A DNA stretch of 64,000 nt from Sulfurisphaera javensis (GCF_041154675.1 NZ_AP031322.1:744001-808000); one strand, 5' to 3'. Shown: positions 41,022-54,414, counted from the stretch's first letter. Made by a program: numbers and translations. Notes: generated by a model not told the origin, from the sequence alone.

Positions 41022-42341
41022 ATGATATGGAAAATTGTAAAACTAAAGCTAAAGACGAGATTTAGTAAACCCCTTATAATATCTGGTAGCGTGTTTATGA
41101 TCGGTTATGCTATAAGTATCTTTGCATTTTATCACTCTAAACTTTCTACTTCTTATTTAACTTATTTAACGTTATATCTACTAATGTTCTTATTCCTTAC
41201 TATAAACCTTATGGCTAGTATAGGTAATCCAATTGGTACCTTTATATATGATAAATCTGACTTTGACTTCCTCTTTACCATTCCACTAGATAAAAGAGAT
41301 TTTGCGTTAGCTTTCTTTATCTTTTCTATCATTTATAATTTGTTAACATTTTCTTTACCTACTTTCATTCTTCTGGCTTATATCATGGGTATATACTCAA
41401 TACCGTTGGTAATTTCATTGGCATTTTCATTTACAACGCTTAATGTAATTGCTATTAAACTTTCAAAATATAAATGGATCTTGTTTCTCTTAATCGAGTT
41501 ATGGTTTCTCTCTTTTCTCTTTAAATTTCCATTATCACCTTTGTCTATAATTTACGGTGAGCCTGAAGGTTATTATACTTATATTGCTTTCTCTCTCTTA
41601 ACTTTGCCTTTTTATTTCAAATATTATACAATTCCTACCCAACTTACTGTTCTAGCTTTAGGAGAAAGAAGAAGACAAATTGTATTTTCCTCTTCGATTT
41701 TCATGTCAATGTTAAGGAAAAACTTAAGAATAGCCGGCTCTATTGGGATTACATCAATAAGATTAAGGGGATATGTAATTATTTCCTTAATATTGTCAAT
41801 AGTATATTATATCTTTGAGAACTTTTTTAAAGGAAATCCTCTCTATATTAACATAGTAACGTTAGTGATTCATGTCTCTTTCCTTGTTATGATTATGTCG
41901 TATGCTCAATATTCCCTTTTGGGTGAAGCAATATGGATTTATATTACTGTTATGGACGAAAAAACGTTTATTAGATATTATATTGCCTCAAAGCTTATAC
42001 CATTATACCTCGTTCTTCTTCCTTTTATTTTAACATCCGCATTACTAGGAAATCTCAATGAGTTCCTACTAGCCACTTCTATTCCACTTTTCTTTATAAC
42101 AGCTACATATTCCTTTTTGTATTCCCCATTAATAGTCAAACAAGGGATAGTGATTGAGAAGATGACAGTTAGAAAAATTTTCTTACCTGGAATTGTATAC
42201 CCCGTTTATATTTTAGTATTATTTGAATTCTTTATTTACTTCCCTCTTTACGTTATTCTCTTCATAGTAGTCTCTAATATAGCATTATTATTTATAAGTT
42301 GGAGAAAAGCAGTTGAGAACTACGTTACAAAAGAAGTTTGA
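41022..42341 (+). CDS. ABC-2-like permease, orphan paralog
   Basis: A 439-residue membrane protein with about 12 hydrophobic segments. It is a clear paralog of the permease at 57806-59149: N-terminal IVKLKLKTRFSKPL against [14 protein letters not shown], then DFDFLFTIPLDKRDF against [15 protein letters not shown]. The paralog has its own ATPase directly upstream; this gene has none, so it may borrow one. The preceding 289 bases (40733-41021) are AT-rich with no other ORF. It starts at ATG 41022. Confidence 0.7.
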   Translation: MIWKIVKLKLKTRFSKPLIISGSVFMIGYAISIFAFYHSKLSTSYLTYLTLYLLMFLFLTINLMASIGNPIGTFIYDKSDFDFLFTIPLDKRDFALAFFIFSIIYNLLTFSLPTFILLAYIMGIYSIPLVISLAFSFTTLNVIAIKLSKYKWILFLLIELWFLSFLFKFPLSPLSIIYGEPEGYYTYIAFSLLTLPFYFKYYTIPTQLTVLALGERRRQIVFSSSIFMSMLRKNLRIAGSIGITSIRLRGYVIISLILSIVYYIFENFFKGNPLYINIVTLVIHVSFLVMIMSYAQYSLLGEAIWIYITVMDEKTFIRYYIASKLIPLYLVLLPFILTSALLGNLNEFLLATSIPLFFITATYSFLYSPLIVKQGIVIEKMTVRKIFLPGIVYPVYILVLFEFFIYFPLYVILFIVVSNIALLFISWRKAVENYVTKEV

Positions 42342-42453
42342 TCTTTATTATGAAGATGAAAAAATTTCAATATCTTTTGCGAGTATGTTCGCATTTTTAT
42401 TATTTCAATAAAAAACCTTCTTTAGATTTCCCAGTTATTAGGAAGTTGTCTAG

Positions 42454-43959
42454 TTATTCTGGTGGTATTTCCTTATATATCATATTAAGATCCACGCCTT
42501 TTCTCTTATTGTAAATGTAAGATGCTATAAACACTAAAGCTGAGAAAACTAAAGTTCCTATTACAAAAGCTAAAGTTATTGGATTTGGCATACCATTAGA
42601 GTTTACAAACCCGAAGTCTGGGTTAGTGGCAGATACGTAAGTTAGATAAGCGAAATAACCAGCTGATATTGCACCAAGAGGTATTAGTATTATGTTTTTG
42701 TATTTAACACCGTGCATAATTCCAGCAATACTGACTACTAAGAAATAAAGTGCACCTAACACCGTAGCTCCATATAATGCTAACGCGTTTTGTGAACCTA
42801 AGAATACTATAACTCCTAAAAAGAAGGCAGTAGCACCTAAATCTAGCAAGTGAGTGAATATAGGACTTCCGCTCTTAGTAACGTTGGTTAAGAAAGATGG
42901 TAGAACTCTATCAAAGGCCATTGCGAAGATATATCTGGAGAAGACTATTGCACCATAGGCTAATATAAATACTTCCCATAAAATTAAGCCTAGGCCAATT
43001 ATCCATTCTAGAACTTGATTGCTTGATAAACCAATAGCTACTGTCCAAAAAGTATATATAAATCCGTTATTTATGTATTGAGCAGTAGTGAAGGAATAAC
43101 CACCAGCATAATACATTACTCCATAACCAGCCATTACAATAATGAAAGTTAAAATAAGGCTTATAAAGACATTATACTTAAGGGAGTTCTTTCCTTTAAT
43201 TTCAGCAGCTACTGCTGGACCAGCTTGCATCCATGGGAAAGTGTATAATGCCAAGAAAGGTAACATGAAGAGAGTTGCTGATAAACTAAAAGTAGGCCCA
43301 GAGTAAGAAGTTACGTTTCCTCCCATAAGAGTAATAATGTTACTGGCTTTTGTTACAAAGTTGTTAACGTTTGCTAATATTACTCCCATAGCTATTATTG
43401 TCGTAGCTAAGGAAATTACACCTAAAACGCTTATGAGTGAGTAACCCCACTTTGCTTTGACTATATTTATCCCAATAATTATAGCAAATATTACAAAACC
43501 AAGAATGAAAGAGTAAATTGGTTGAGTTAGCACGTTTCCAAGGTTAATTAAGGCCTGATTTGAATTTAATGAACCAATTTCACTAAACACAGTTTGGATT
43601 GCTGAAGAAGCGAAAAAAGCAGTTAATGCAAAATAGGCTAAGGATTCAATCATTAATGATAAAGCCATCACGGTACCAATTGCTCCATTTAATGTCCTAG
43701 ATATCCAAACATAATCTCCACCAGTCCTAGGAATCTTTGTAACGAAGTATGTATAAATATAAGCTTGAGGTAAGGCAAATAAAAATCCTATTAATGTGGC
43801 AATTAGTAAATTAGAACCAGGTTGAACATAAGGTGTTATAGAAGTGTATAATGCTAAACCTGCGGACATATTTCCTATATTTAACATAATAACATCAAGG
43901 AAGTTTACTTGTTTTATTAAACCAGAACTCTCCCTAATGAAAAGGTGTGATTTTTCCAT
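42454..43959 (-). CDS. APC-family amino acid permease
   Basis: A 501-residue polytopic protein with about 12 helices and the superfamily's early signature (IMLNIGNMSAGLALY, PRTGGDYVWISR). It is the third such permease in the window. It probably imports amino acids or related amines. It is transcribed alone toward the orphan permease. Confidence 0.84.
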   Translation of the reverse strand: MEKSHLFIRESSGLIKQVNFLDVIMLNIGNMSAGLALYTSITPYVQPGSNLLIATLIGFLFALPQAYIYTYFVTKIPRTGGDYVWISRTLNGAIGTVMALSLMIESLAYFALTAFFASSAIQTVFSEIGSLNSNQALINLGNVLTQPIYSFILGFVIFAIIIGINIVKAKWGYSLISVLGVISLATTIIAMGVILANVNNFVTKASNIITLMGGNVTSYSGPTFSLSATLFMLPFLALYTFPWMQAGPAVAAEIKGKNSLKYNVFISLILTFIIVMAGYGVMYYAGGYSFTTAQYINNGFIYTFWTVAIGLSSNQVLEWIIGLGLILWEVFILAYGAIVFSRYIFAMAFDRVLPSFLTNVTKSGSPIFTHLLDLGATAFFLGVIVFLGSQNALALYGATVLGALYFLVVSIAGIMHGVKYKNIILIPLGAISAGYFAYLTYVSATNPDFGFVNSNGMPNPITLAFVIGTLVFSALVFIASYIYNKRKGVDLNMIYKEIPPE

Positions 43960-44102
43960 AAATCTCCGTTTTTACTAATCTCTCCTAAGAGTTTAAAAAT
44001 TTTACTTACACGTTTAAACATATTACATTATCCTCTGTCAATCTTTTTACTTAATCAAGTAAAAAGAGAAAGTTTTTATCTCATTAGGAACTTATCAAAT
44101 AT

Positions 44103-46298
44103 GTGTACGTCGGTCAACGTGTAAAGAGGAAGGAAGACCTTAAGTTAATTACTGGAACTGGAAGATACGTTGACGACATAGAAATACAAGGAAACCTCTA
44201 TATAAGTATCTTAAGAAGTAACGTTTCTCATGCTAAACTTAAGAGAGTTGAGTATTCTGATGCCTTAAAACTAAATGGAGTTTATGGAGTAATAACTGGG
44301 CTAAACATTCAAGTTGATAATAGGCCTAGAAACTTTCCAATGGCTAAGGATGAAATACTTTATATGGGACAACCGATAGCTGCTGTAATTGCAAAGGATA
44401 GATATATTGCTACAGATGCACTAGATTATATTTCCTTTGACTATGAAGAATTGCCAGCTGTAATTGACCCAGAAGAAGCTATAAAAAATGAGGTAAAAGC
44501 TATAGAGGATAAAGATAATGTAATTTATAAGAAGACCTATTCTGGTGGTAATGCTGAAGAAGCTTATGAGAAATCTGACTTAAAAATTGAAGAGAAACTT
44601 GAAATCTCAAGAGTTTATGCAGCGCCAATGGAGCCTAGAGGATTAGTTGTAGATTACCAACAAGATAGAGTAACAGTTTATGCATCAACCCAGTCTCCAC
44701 ACTACATGAGATCTTTCTTATTAGCAGCTTTTGGTGATAAAGTAAAAGATATAAGAGTTATACAAGCAGATGTTGGAGGAGCATTTGGATCTAAATTATT
44801 CCCATATCCAGAGGATTACATTGCTGTTTATGCAGCATTAACGTTTAAGAGACCAGTAAAACTAATTAACACTAGAAGAGATGACATGTTTTCTACTTAT
44901 CATTCAAGAGGGCAAATACATAAAGTAAAAGTTGGAGCTTCTAAGGATGGCAAGATTAACACCATTATTGATGATTTAATAATAGACTTAGGTGCTGGAT
45001 GGCATGGTACATACTTAGCAGATATTCCAGCGACTCTAATTACTGGCCCTTACGATATAAAGAACGCTAAAGTGAATATTTATGGTGTATTAACAAATAA
45101 GACTCCATTAGATCAATATAGAGGTGCAGGTAGACCAGAGGCTGCTTTCGTTTATGAAAGGATTATGGATATAGTTGCTGATGAATTAAAAATGGATCCA
45201 ATTGAATTAAGGAAAAAGAACGTAATACAATCAACACCTTATAAAAACGCAATGGGTCTTTTATATGATTCTGGTGATTACAAAGCATTACTCTCCAAAG
45301 CAGAAAGTTATTATAGGGAAATGGAAAAAAGAGCTGAGGAATTAAGAAAACAAGGAAAAAGGATTGGTGTAGGTCTTTCGTTCTACATAGAGCAAAATAA
45401 CTTTGGTCCATGGGAAAGCGCTTCTGTGAGACTCCTCTCAAACGGAAAAGTTGAGGTTATAATAGGTGCAGCACCTCATGGTCAAGGAACTGGTACTGGA
45501 ATTGCTCAAATTGTAGCGGATGAATTAGAAATTAGTATAGATGATGTCGATGTAGTTTGGGGTGATACTGATAAGATTTCAAACGCATTTGGGACTTATG
45601 GAAGTAGAAGTTTGACTTTAGCTGGTAATGCTGCCTTATTAGCAGCAAGAAGACTAAAGGAAAACATTATGAAGCTAGCTGCAGCATTTATGAAAAGTGA
45701 TGTTGAAGAATTACAGTATAAAGATGGAAAAGTTTTCAATCCAAAATCTGGGAAATCAATGACTTTAAAGGAGATAGCTCAAAAAGCAACAAGTAACTTA
45801 GGGGGAGTCTGGCGCTATAAGGCTGAACCTACATTAGAAGCTACTGCTTCATTCGGACTTGATAATTACACATTCCCGTATGGTTCTCATATAGCTATGG
45901 TCGAAGTAACTGAAGAAGGTTTAGTTAAGGTATTGGACTACGTTGCTATTGATGATATAGGTACAGTGGTTAATCCTATGTTAGCTGAGGGACAAGTTCA
46001 TGGTGGTATTATTCAAGGCTTTGGTGAATCATTACTTGAGGAAATAGTTTATGATAAAAACGGTAATTTATTAACATCAACTTTTGCAGAATATTTGATT
46101 CCTTCAGCAGTTGAGGCATTCAATATGAAATGGTTATATATGGAAATTGGTAAGTCAAACGCTCCATTACCAGCAAAGGGGATTGGTGAAGGGGCTACTA
46201 TAGGAGCTCCACCAGCACTAATTAGAGCTCTTGAAAGAGCTGTCGGAAAGAGATTTACTAAGGTTCCAGTAAAAATGGAAGAATTATCTATTTTATGA
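44103..46298 (+). CDS. Aldehyde/CO dehydrogenase-type Mo hydroxylase, large subunit
   Basis: A 731-residue xanthine oxidase-family large subunit, matching the glyceraldehyde oxidoreductase alpha subunit of Sulfolobales. Start region GQRVKRKEDLKLITGTGRYVDD, AFGSK near 235, PLDQYRGAGRPEA near 343, APHGQGTGTG near 455 and the catalytic GEGATIGAPPA near 700 are visible. It oxidises aldehydes at a molybdenum-MCD centre. The FAD and iron-sulfur subunits normally needed are absent here. GTG 44103 has a TTTTTATC box about 26 bases upstream. Confidence 0.85.
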   Translation: MYVGQRVKRKEDLKLITGTGRYVDDIEIQGNLYISILRSNVSHAKLKRVEYSDALKLNGVYGVITGLNIQVDNRPRNFPMAKDEILYMGQPIAAVIAKDRYIATDALDYISFDYEELPAVIDPEEAIKNEVKAIEDKDNVIYKKTYSGGNAEEAYEKSDLKIEEKLEISRVYAAPMEPRGLVVDYQQDRVTVYASTQSPHYMRSFLLAAFGDKVKDIRVIQADVGGAFGSKLFPYPEDYIAVYAALTFKRPVKLINTRRDDMFSTYHSRGQIHKVKVGASKDGKINTIIDDLIIDLGAGWHGTYLADIPATLITGPYDIKNAKVNIYGVLTNKTPLDQYRGAGRPEAAFVYERIMDIVADELKMDPIELRKKNVIQSTPYKNAMGLLYDSGDYKALLSKAESYYREMEKRAEELRKQGKRIGVGLSFYIEQNNFGPWESASVRLLSNGKVEVIIGAAPHGQGTGTGIAQIVADELEISIDDVDVVWGDTDKISNAFGTYGSRSLTLAGNAALLAARRLKENIMKLAAAFMKSDVEELQYKDGKVFNPKSGKSMTLKEIAQKATSNLGGVWRYKAEPTLEATASFGLDNYTFPYGSHIAMVEVTEEGLVKVLDYVAIDDIGTVVNPMLAEGQVHGGIIQGFGESLLEEIVYDKNGNLLTSTFAEYLIPSAVEAFNMKWLYMEIGKSNAPLPAKGIGEGATIGAPPALIRALERAVGKRFTKVPVKMEELSIL

Positions 46299-46339
46299 AG
46301 TTTTTTGGGGTTAAATAAACTTCTTTGAGAATTACTTAA

Positions 46340-47617
<1,278 letters not shown>

Positions 47618-47620
47618 AAA

Positions 47621-48469
47621 ATGGAGGAATTACAACTTGACAGACTTCTTTCAGAAGAAAACCTTTCAACTTTAAATAAATTACTTAATATTTTTTCTCA
47701 GGCTGAAAATAAATATGGAATTCTATCTTTAGCTGAAGGAGTAATATCTGATGAAGACTTGATAGGAAAAATACTTAATAGTGTAGTTACTGACACGACT
47801 CTAGAACTTTTACAAAAATGGAATAATATTACAAAGATGTTAGAGACATTAAGTAATGAAGAAACATTAGAAACAATAAACCAAGCTTTAGATTTAGTTA
47901 AATTATTGAACAAGAGTGGAATATTAGATCCAATAAAAGGAATATTACAAGATGAAGATACTTTAGGAAAAGTAATGTCAGCCCTTATCAATGATGATAC
48001 TTTAAACTTACTGTCAAATTGGAATAACCTAGTAAAATTGTTGCAAACAGTTTCTAAGGAAGAAACTGTTAACAATATCAATGAGTTAATGGAATTATAT
48101 GGAAAACTAAAGAGTACAGGAATAATGGATGTAATAAAAGGGATTTTAGAAGATGAAGATACCATTGGAAAAGTTATGAATGGTTTGATTAACGATTTTA
48201 CTCTTAGCTTACTAGCTAATTGGGGTCAGATAACTAATGATTTAAGTAAATTTGATTTGACAAACTTCAAGTATTATACCTTATTAATTAATGAAACGGG
48301 TGAAGCACTTAAGGAGGAGAAAATAGAGAGAATAACTCATTGGTGGCAACTCTTAGGATTATTGAAAGACCCAGAAATACAAGTAGGATTAGGAGTAGTA
48401 ATAGCTGTATTAAGGCATATAGGAAAATACCATATGAAGTATATTGAAACAAATGGGACTCAATCATAA
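47621..48469 (+). CDS. DUF1641 repeat protein, sqr partner
   Basis: A 282-residue all-helical protein with three tandem repeats of about 67 residues: GILSLAEGVISDEDLIGKIL, GILDPIKGILQDEDTLGKVM and GIMDVIKGILEDEDTIGKVM mark the repeat starts. DUF1641 proteins often accompany sulfide:quinone oxidoreductases and formate dehydrogenases. A GGTGA sequence at the sqr stop serves as ribosome site and the ATG follows by three bases. It may help dock Sqr to the membrane or to a partner, by inference. Confidence 0.78.
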   Translation: MEELQLDRLLSEENLSTLNKLLNIFSQAENKYGILSLAEGVISDEDLIGKILNSVVTDTTLELLQKWNNITKMLETLSNEETLETINQALDLVKLLNKSGILDPIKGILQDEDTLGKVMSALINDDTLNLLSNWNNLVKLLQTVSKEETVNNINELMELYGKLKSTGIMDVIKGILEDEDTIGKVMNGLINDFTLSLLANWGQITNDLSKFDLTNFKYYTLLINETGEALKEEKIERITHWWQLLGLLKDPEIQVGLGVVIAVLRHIGKYHMKYIETNGTQS

Positions 48470-48561
48470 TTTTACAAAAGTGCGAGTAAAAATCCTCGCT
48501 AATGTATACTTTCAATTAGGAATGTAATAAGGCCTTTTCCATAATTTTCATTAATACATTT

Positions 48562-50416
48562 TTACAATTTTTTTATTTCTTCTAATGCCTTTTTTACTTC
48601 TTCAATGCTGCTTTCATCCTCTAATGTGCTAATGTCCCCTAAGTTTTCATTATTAATTAATGCTCTCAATACTCTTCTCATAATTTTCCCAGTTCTTGTA
48701 TGAGGGATCTTATTAACGATAACAATTTCTTTTATATCAACTATCTTTCCTAGCTCTTTTTGAACTTTCTCCTTTATATTCTTCTTTATCATTTCGTAAT
48801 CTGTTACTCCTTCTTTAGGTACAGCAAATATTACAATACTACTTCCTTTAATCTCATCTGGTACTGAGACTGCAGCAACCTCAGCAACCTCTGGAATGTG
48901 AGCAGTCTCCTCAATTTCTCCTACTCCAAGTCTATGACCTGCTATTTTAATTACATCATCTGACCTCCCTAGAATATATAAGTACCCTTCCTCGTCTTTA
49001 TATCCATAATCTCCAGTAAGATAATATCCAAATCTTTCATAATACTTTATATATCTATCATCATTCCATAAACCTATCATAAATGCTGGCGAAGGAGATT
49101 TTACAATTACATAACCAGCTTTACCGGATGGCAATGGATTTCCTTTATCATCTACAATATCAATATCTATACTTGGTAGAGGTAAACTTACTGACTTTCT
49201 TTATTGGTAATAAACCTATTGCCATCCCGCCTGGAGAAGCAATATAACCACTATTCTCTGTTTGCCCCCAAGTTTCAAAAACTATAGGAGAGAACTTTTT
49301 TAGCCAATCAAATGCATCTCCGCCTAAAATTTCACCAGCTGTAACAATTATCTTTAAATTGGAAATATCGTAACCATCAGCTGAACTGCCTTCTTTCATT
49401 AATTGCCTAACTAGAGTGGGAGCTGTCCATATGTAGTTAACCTTGTATTTCTCAACTAGTTCCCATATTTTATTCCCAGATAAAACTCCTTCAAACCATA
49501 ATACAGTGCCTCCATTAAGTAATGGACCATAAGTGCTGTAAGAATGACCGTTGATCCATCCTATGTCTGAAGTCGAGAGAAAAACTGAGTTGTTAAAATC
49601 AAATAACCAATTATTATGAAAATAGGCCCAAACAGTATAAGATCCCATAGCGTGAACTACGCCTTTAGGTTTTCCAGTAGTCCCAGAAGTATACAATATA
49701 AATAATGGATCCGTAGATTCAACTGGTTCTACATCAATTGAAGGATAACCCTTTGCTATAAACTCGTTATACTCAAGATCTCTTCCCTCTTTAAAGTTAC
49801 TCTTTGATTCTCTATCTAAAACAATAACATGTTCTACTGGCGCTTCTTTTAAAGCATCGTCAAGAACACTTTTTAATTCAATGCTTTTACCTCTTCTATA
49901 GGTTATATCAGCAGTGAAGATAACTTTAGGCTTTGCACTAGTTATTCTATCTATTAACGCTCTTTTACCAAAACCAGAGAACACAACAGTGTGGATTCCA
50001 CCAATTCTTGCAGTAGCTAACATAATTATCATTGCTTCTGGAATCATTGGCATGTAAAGCATTATTCTATCTCCTTTATTTACCCCCAACTCCTTCAATC
50101 CTTTACTTACTTTACTTATCTCTCTATGAAGATCTTGGTATGTAAGTTTATTAACATTTCCTATTTCGTTTTCCCAAATTAATGCTAACTGGGTTGATTT
50201 AGTTGATAACCATCTATCAATAGCGTTATAAGTTATGTTAATTTTTCCGCCAGCAAACCATCTGTATTCACTGGGAGATTTATAATCAAGCACTTTATCC
50301 CATTTCTTAAACCAAACAAGTTTAGATGCTATTCTTTCCCAAAATGATAAAGGATTTTCAATACTTTCTTTCCAAATTTTCATATAATCTGAAATTGAAG
50401 TAAATTTAATTTCCAT
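48562..50416 (-). pseudogene. acs: Acetyl-CoA synthetase, frameshifted
   Basis: Two reading frames together make one AMP-forming acetyl-CoA synthetase of about 617 residues. The 5' part (50416 to 49160) holds YTSGTTGKPKG and FETWGQTENSG; the 3' part has TGDYGYKDEEGYLYILGR and the catalytic lysine in RTGKIMRR. The frame changes at about 49195 (AAG AAA G TCA): one extra base, or two missing, separates them. Total length minus one base is a multiple of three. It is either an inactivated gene or a sequence error; a +1 programmed shift is less likely. Confidence 0.75.
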
Positions 50417-50559
50417 AAAATGAATAAGGTTAAGGAGTTTTAAGTTTTATATTCTTTTAAATCTTTGATATTCTAATTTTTTACTTCATTCTGTAGGTCT
50501 ATCTATACATTATTACACTTAAGGAAAAAATTAATAAATTACTAGGAGTAATACTATCT

Positions 50560-53500
50560 ATGAAAAGTCGAACAGTAGTAATTATTGTTTCCTTTCTTTT
50601 TCTTATTTCAATATTAACTCCTACGGTAATATTAACTGCAGCACAAAATCAATATATACAACCAATTAAGGAACAAGGATTTAAGCGAATTGGTACTTTA
50701 TCACCCAGTCAACGTGTAATTTTTACAGTTTACATACCCCTTAAGAACCTTGGTTTACTGTACTATTATGCTGAGGAGACTTCAAATCCTTCTTCTCCTT
50801 TGTATCATCACTTTTTAACCCAAAGTCAGATAGCTAAATTATTTTATCCTACTGAAGAATATAACAAAATCTTAAATTACATGAAAAGTCAAGGTTTTAA
50901 TATACTTTTCACAGCAGCCGATTCAGTTATCGTAGCTGAGGGTAGTGTTAGTCAAATAGAGAATGCTTTCAACATTGAATATGCATTATATTCTAATGGT
51001 ACTTTTTCATATTATACAGTATATGGGGTTCCTAAGTTTAACGTATATATAGTCTCTAATAACTTAACTTCAGTATTATTTGCTCATCCATCTACGTTAA
51101 TAACTCAAAAAGATTTAGAGAAGTTTTATCAGTCAATAAATCAAACATTTTCAATAGAAGCTTATTGGCCTACAGCTTTACAAAGAGTTTATAATTTAAC
51201 TTCGCTCTTTAACATAGGTTATGAGGGACAAAATTACACAATTGGAATATTAGACTTCTATGGTGATCCATATATTACTCAACAATTAGCTTATTTTGAT
51301 AAAGTTACTGGTTTACCAAATCCACCAAACTTCACTATAGTTCCGATAGGTCCTTATAACCCGAATCTAGGTATTATAACTGGATGGGCTGGAGAGATCA
51401 GTTTAGATGTAGAAATAGCCCACACTATGGCACCTAAAGCAAATATCACTTTATATATAGCTAATCCTAATTTACCCTTATCCTCCATTATTGCATATAT
51501 TGTATCTCAAGATAAAGTTGATGTTTTGTCTCAAAGTTTTTCTATTCCAGAGTCTTCATTTTCTAATTTCTTTAACGGAGAAACTTTCTATTCATGTGTA
51601 GTATTAACAGACGAATATTATGCTATGGGAGTAGCAGAAGGAATAACATTTCTTGCAAGTAGTGGTGATGCTGGAGGGAGTGGATATAGTAATGGGCCAA
51701 TAGGAACTGTAGGATATCCAGCAGTCTCACCTTTTGTAATAGCTGTTGGTGGAACTACAACTTATATTCAATTCCCTAACGGGTCTTATTACCAAACAGC
51801 ATGGTCAAACTATGGCTTTGTGCCTAATTTTATAAATTATGGAGGATCTACTGGAGGAATTAGCATAATTGAACCAAAGCCTTGGTATCAATTTGCTTTA
51901 TCAACTCCAGTAACTTATCCAAATGGCAGAGAAATTCCAGATATTTCAGCTAACGCTGATGTCTTCCCTGGAATTTATATAATATGCCCAGGGAACGTCA
52001 CTCAAATAACCGGAGGTACGAGTGAAGCCTCTCCATTAACTGCTGGCGCTTTAGTTACAGTTATGAGTTATTTACACCAAAGATTAGGATTAATAACTCC
52101 TACATTATATATGATAGCTCAAAACTCTACATTGTATAATAAAGTCTTTTACCCAATAACGTTTGGTTATAATATACCATGGACTACAAGTTATGGTTAT
52201 AATTTAGTTACAGGTTGGGGAACAATCAACTTTGGTGAATTGGCTAATGTTTTACAAAGTACGAAAACTTCTCCTAGCCTATCAATTGAGGTTAATGTTT
52301 ATAATGTAAGTGGAATGACTCCTCTTCAGTTTTATCCTGGAGAAGAAATGTTAATAAACGCTAATATCACGTATAATGGGATAGAAGTTACGTCAGGTAT
52401 TTTCTTTGCGACTATTGAATCAGTTTATGGTAACGTAACTACTGTTGAATTAGCTTATAATCCGACAGCAAAAGAGTGGACTGCAACCCTTACATTACCT
52501 TCGACTGCTGTTGGCGTAATATTTATTTACGTTTATGGTTCATCAGACGGTATTAAGGGAATAGGATATACTGAGTCATTCTCTGGATATTATATACAGT
52601 TCATAACTCCAGAAACTGGTGTTCCATTTGATAGTAATGTTACCCCAGTTATAGAAGCTTGTGCAACTAATGTATATGGGCAAGTAGCTCCTCCAAACTT
52701 TAGCTTTAGTATAACTCTTTATAGTTACAATATAACAACAAATCTATATGCAGATATTGGTGGAGAAATATTAACATTCAATTCATCAGTAGATTTGTGG
52801 ACGACTAAATTACCTACCTTACCAGCTGGAGTAATTCTCGGAGAGACAAATGGGGCTTATGGGTTTATAGCGTTCTCTAATGGAATATATTTGCAATCTA
52901 TGTTTATTTTGCCAGATGTAATAGTTGAGCCCGGTACAGTTGCTGGAGGACAAGCAGTTATAATTGAAGGAGAACCAGAACCTCCATTGGCATTATTTGG
53001 AACTTTAACTTATAGTGATATATTATATGGAACAAATATCACGGCCCAATTGATAAGTCCTAACGGAAAAGTGATAAGTAGTACAAGAGTCTTAATTACA
53101 CCTTCTGGACAATATTTAGGATTCTTACCAGTGCCTAAAGATATTCAAAGCGGATTATACACATTGATTCTAACTGCTATCTACTACTCATATACGCTTA
53201 ATGAATATATCACTGGACAATTTTACGGACAAATTTACATCAGTTCTTACTATAACGTTCCTCATGTTAATACAGTGAATTACGCTTATGAAGGACAAAC
53301 AATTAACATTTACGCTAATATAACATATCCTAACGGAACAGAAGTAAAGTTTGGAATGTACTCTGCTGACATATATCCTACAATACTTTCGTCACAATAC
53401 TCTACAATAAGCACAGAAATTCAAATACCTTTGTGGTATAATCCATCTTTGGGACTCTGGATAGGAAATGTAACACTTCCCTCAAGCATTTCGCTAGGTA

Positions 53501-54414
53501 ATTTCACATATTTACAGACTACGTATGCGGGAGTACCATTTGAAATACTTGTAACCGGAGTTTCTGCTGATGGAATTCCAACTACTACTAACATTTCTGC
53601 TGAACATACTTTCTACGTTTTACCTTACACTGAGGTAAAAGGAGAAACTATAGATGTCGGACAAACATATAATGCTTACCTTGTTGATGATACAATAGTT
53701 GGAAATGTAACGTTATTAAATGACGTACTTTATAATGACACTATCATGGGACACGCAACTATAATTAATTCCAACGTCTCACTAATTTATCTTAAGGGAG
53801 GAAGTATAACTATAGAGGATTCAAACGTTAAAGATATTTATGCATACAACTCATCAGTTACATTAATTAATACTCAAGCTAACTACGTTAATTTAACTTC
53901 ATCAACAATATCATTAATTAATTCTAAAGTATTGTCAGTATATCCGCCATTACCAAGTGTAATAATCTCATCGCCAAAAGATAATCAAAATGTCAGTGGA
54001 ACTATAACAATATCTTATAGTGTTTCTGGTTCAGACATTTCAAAAGTAGAAATATTCTTAAACGGACAGCTATTGGCTACATTACCTTCTCCCAGTGGAA
54101 GTTATACTCTCAATACTGCAAATTATCCAGACGGAACATATAATATTACAGTAATTGCAATACAAAGTGATGGTCTTTCAAATAGCTCAAGCGTTTTAGT
54201 TAGCTTTGAAAATCAACTAAATTCGTTAGGCTCTACATTAAACTCTGATATAAGCAACGTACATTCTCAAATATCGTCTTTAGGAAATACTGTTACAAGT
54301 GACTTTAACAGTTTACAAAGTAACGTGTCAAGTGTGAAAACTTATGCTATCATAGGAATAGTTTTAGCCATAATAGGCATTATAATAGGAGCTGTAGCTA
54401 TATTAAGAAAATAA
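50560..54414 (+). CDS. Sedolisin-type (S53) serine protease, surface-anchored
   Basis: A 1284-residue secreted acid protease with a signal peptide (about 1-28), a prokumamolisin-type propeptide (30-190), the S53 catalytic domain (about 200-570) with E279 and D283 in GEISLDVE, oxyanion D370 in SSGDAGG and nucleophile S488 in GGTSEASP. Long beta-rich domains follow (about 580-1190), an Ig-like domain, a coiled coil and a C-terminal membrane helix with a short basic tail. It should digest proteins at the cell surface at low pH. It pairs functionally with the amino-acid permeases nearby. Confidence 0.88.
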   Translation: MKSRTVVIIVSFLFLISILTPTVILTAAQNQYIQPIKEQGFKRIGTLSPSQRVIFTVYIPLKNLGLLYYYAEETSNPSSPLYHHFLTQSQIAKLFYPTEEYNKILNYMKSQGFNILFTAADSVIVAEGSVSQIENAFNIEYALYSNGTFSYYTVYGVPKFNVYIVSNNLTSVLFAHPSTLITQKDLEKFYQSINQTFSIEAYWPTALQRVYNLTSLFNIGYEGQNYTIGILDFYGDPYITQQLAYFDKVTGLPNPPNFTIVPIGPYNPNLGIITGWAGEISLDVEIAHTMAPKANITLYIANPNLPLSSIIAYIVSQDKVDVLSQSFSIPESSFSNFFNGETFYSCVVLTDEYYAMGVAEGITFLASSGDAGGSGYSNGPIGTVGYPAVSPFVIAVGGTTTYIQFPNGSYYQTAWSNYGFVPNFINYGGSTGGISIIEPKPWYQFALSTPVTYPNGREIPDISANADVFPGIYIICPGNVTQITGGTSEASPLTAGALVTVMSYLHQRLGLITPTLYMIAQNSTLYNKVFYPITFGYNIPWTTSYGYNLVTGWGTINFGELANVLQSTKTSPSLSIEVNVYNVSGMTPLQFYPGEEMLINANITYNGIEVTSGIFFATIESVYGNVTTVELAYNPTAKEWTATLTLPSTAVGVIFIYVYGSSDGIKGIGYTESFSGYYIQFITPETGVPFDSNVTPVIEACATNVYGQVAPPNFSFSITLYSYNITTNLYADIGGEILTFNSSVDLWTTKLPTLPAGVILGETNGAYGFIAFSNGIYLQSMFILPDVIVEPGTVAGGQAVIIEGEPEPPLALFGTLTYSDILYGTNITAQLISPNGKVISSTRVLITPSGQYLGFLPVPKDIQSGLYTLILTAIYYSYTLNEYITGQFYGQIYISSYYNVPHVNTVNYAYEGQTINIYANITYPNGTEVKFGMYSADIYPTILSSQYSTISTEIQIPLWYNPSLGLWIGNVTLPSSISLGNFTYLQTTYAGVPFEILVTGVSADGIPTTTNISAEHTFYVLPYTEVKGETIDVGQTYNAYLVDDTIVGNVTLLNDVLYNDTIMGHATIINSNVSLIYLKGGSITIEDSNVKDIYAYNSSVTLINTQANYVNLTSSTISLINSKVLSVYPPLPSVIISSPKDNQNVSGTITISYSVSGSDISKVEIFLNGQLLATLPSPSGSYTLNTANYPDGTYNITVIAIQSDGLSNSSSVLVSFENQLNSLGSTLNSDISNVHSQISSLGNTVTSDFNSLQSNVSSVKTYAIIGIVLAIIGIIIGAVAILRK

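Noticed and set aside
47698-48165. Minus-strand 155-codon ORF opposite DUF1641
   Set aside because: The plus-strand repeats are clean and coupled to sqr; the opposite frame is only long because of the repeat composition.
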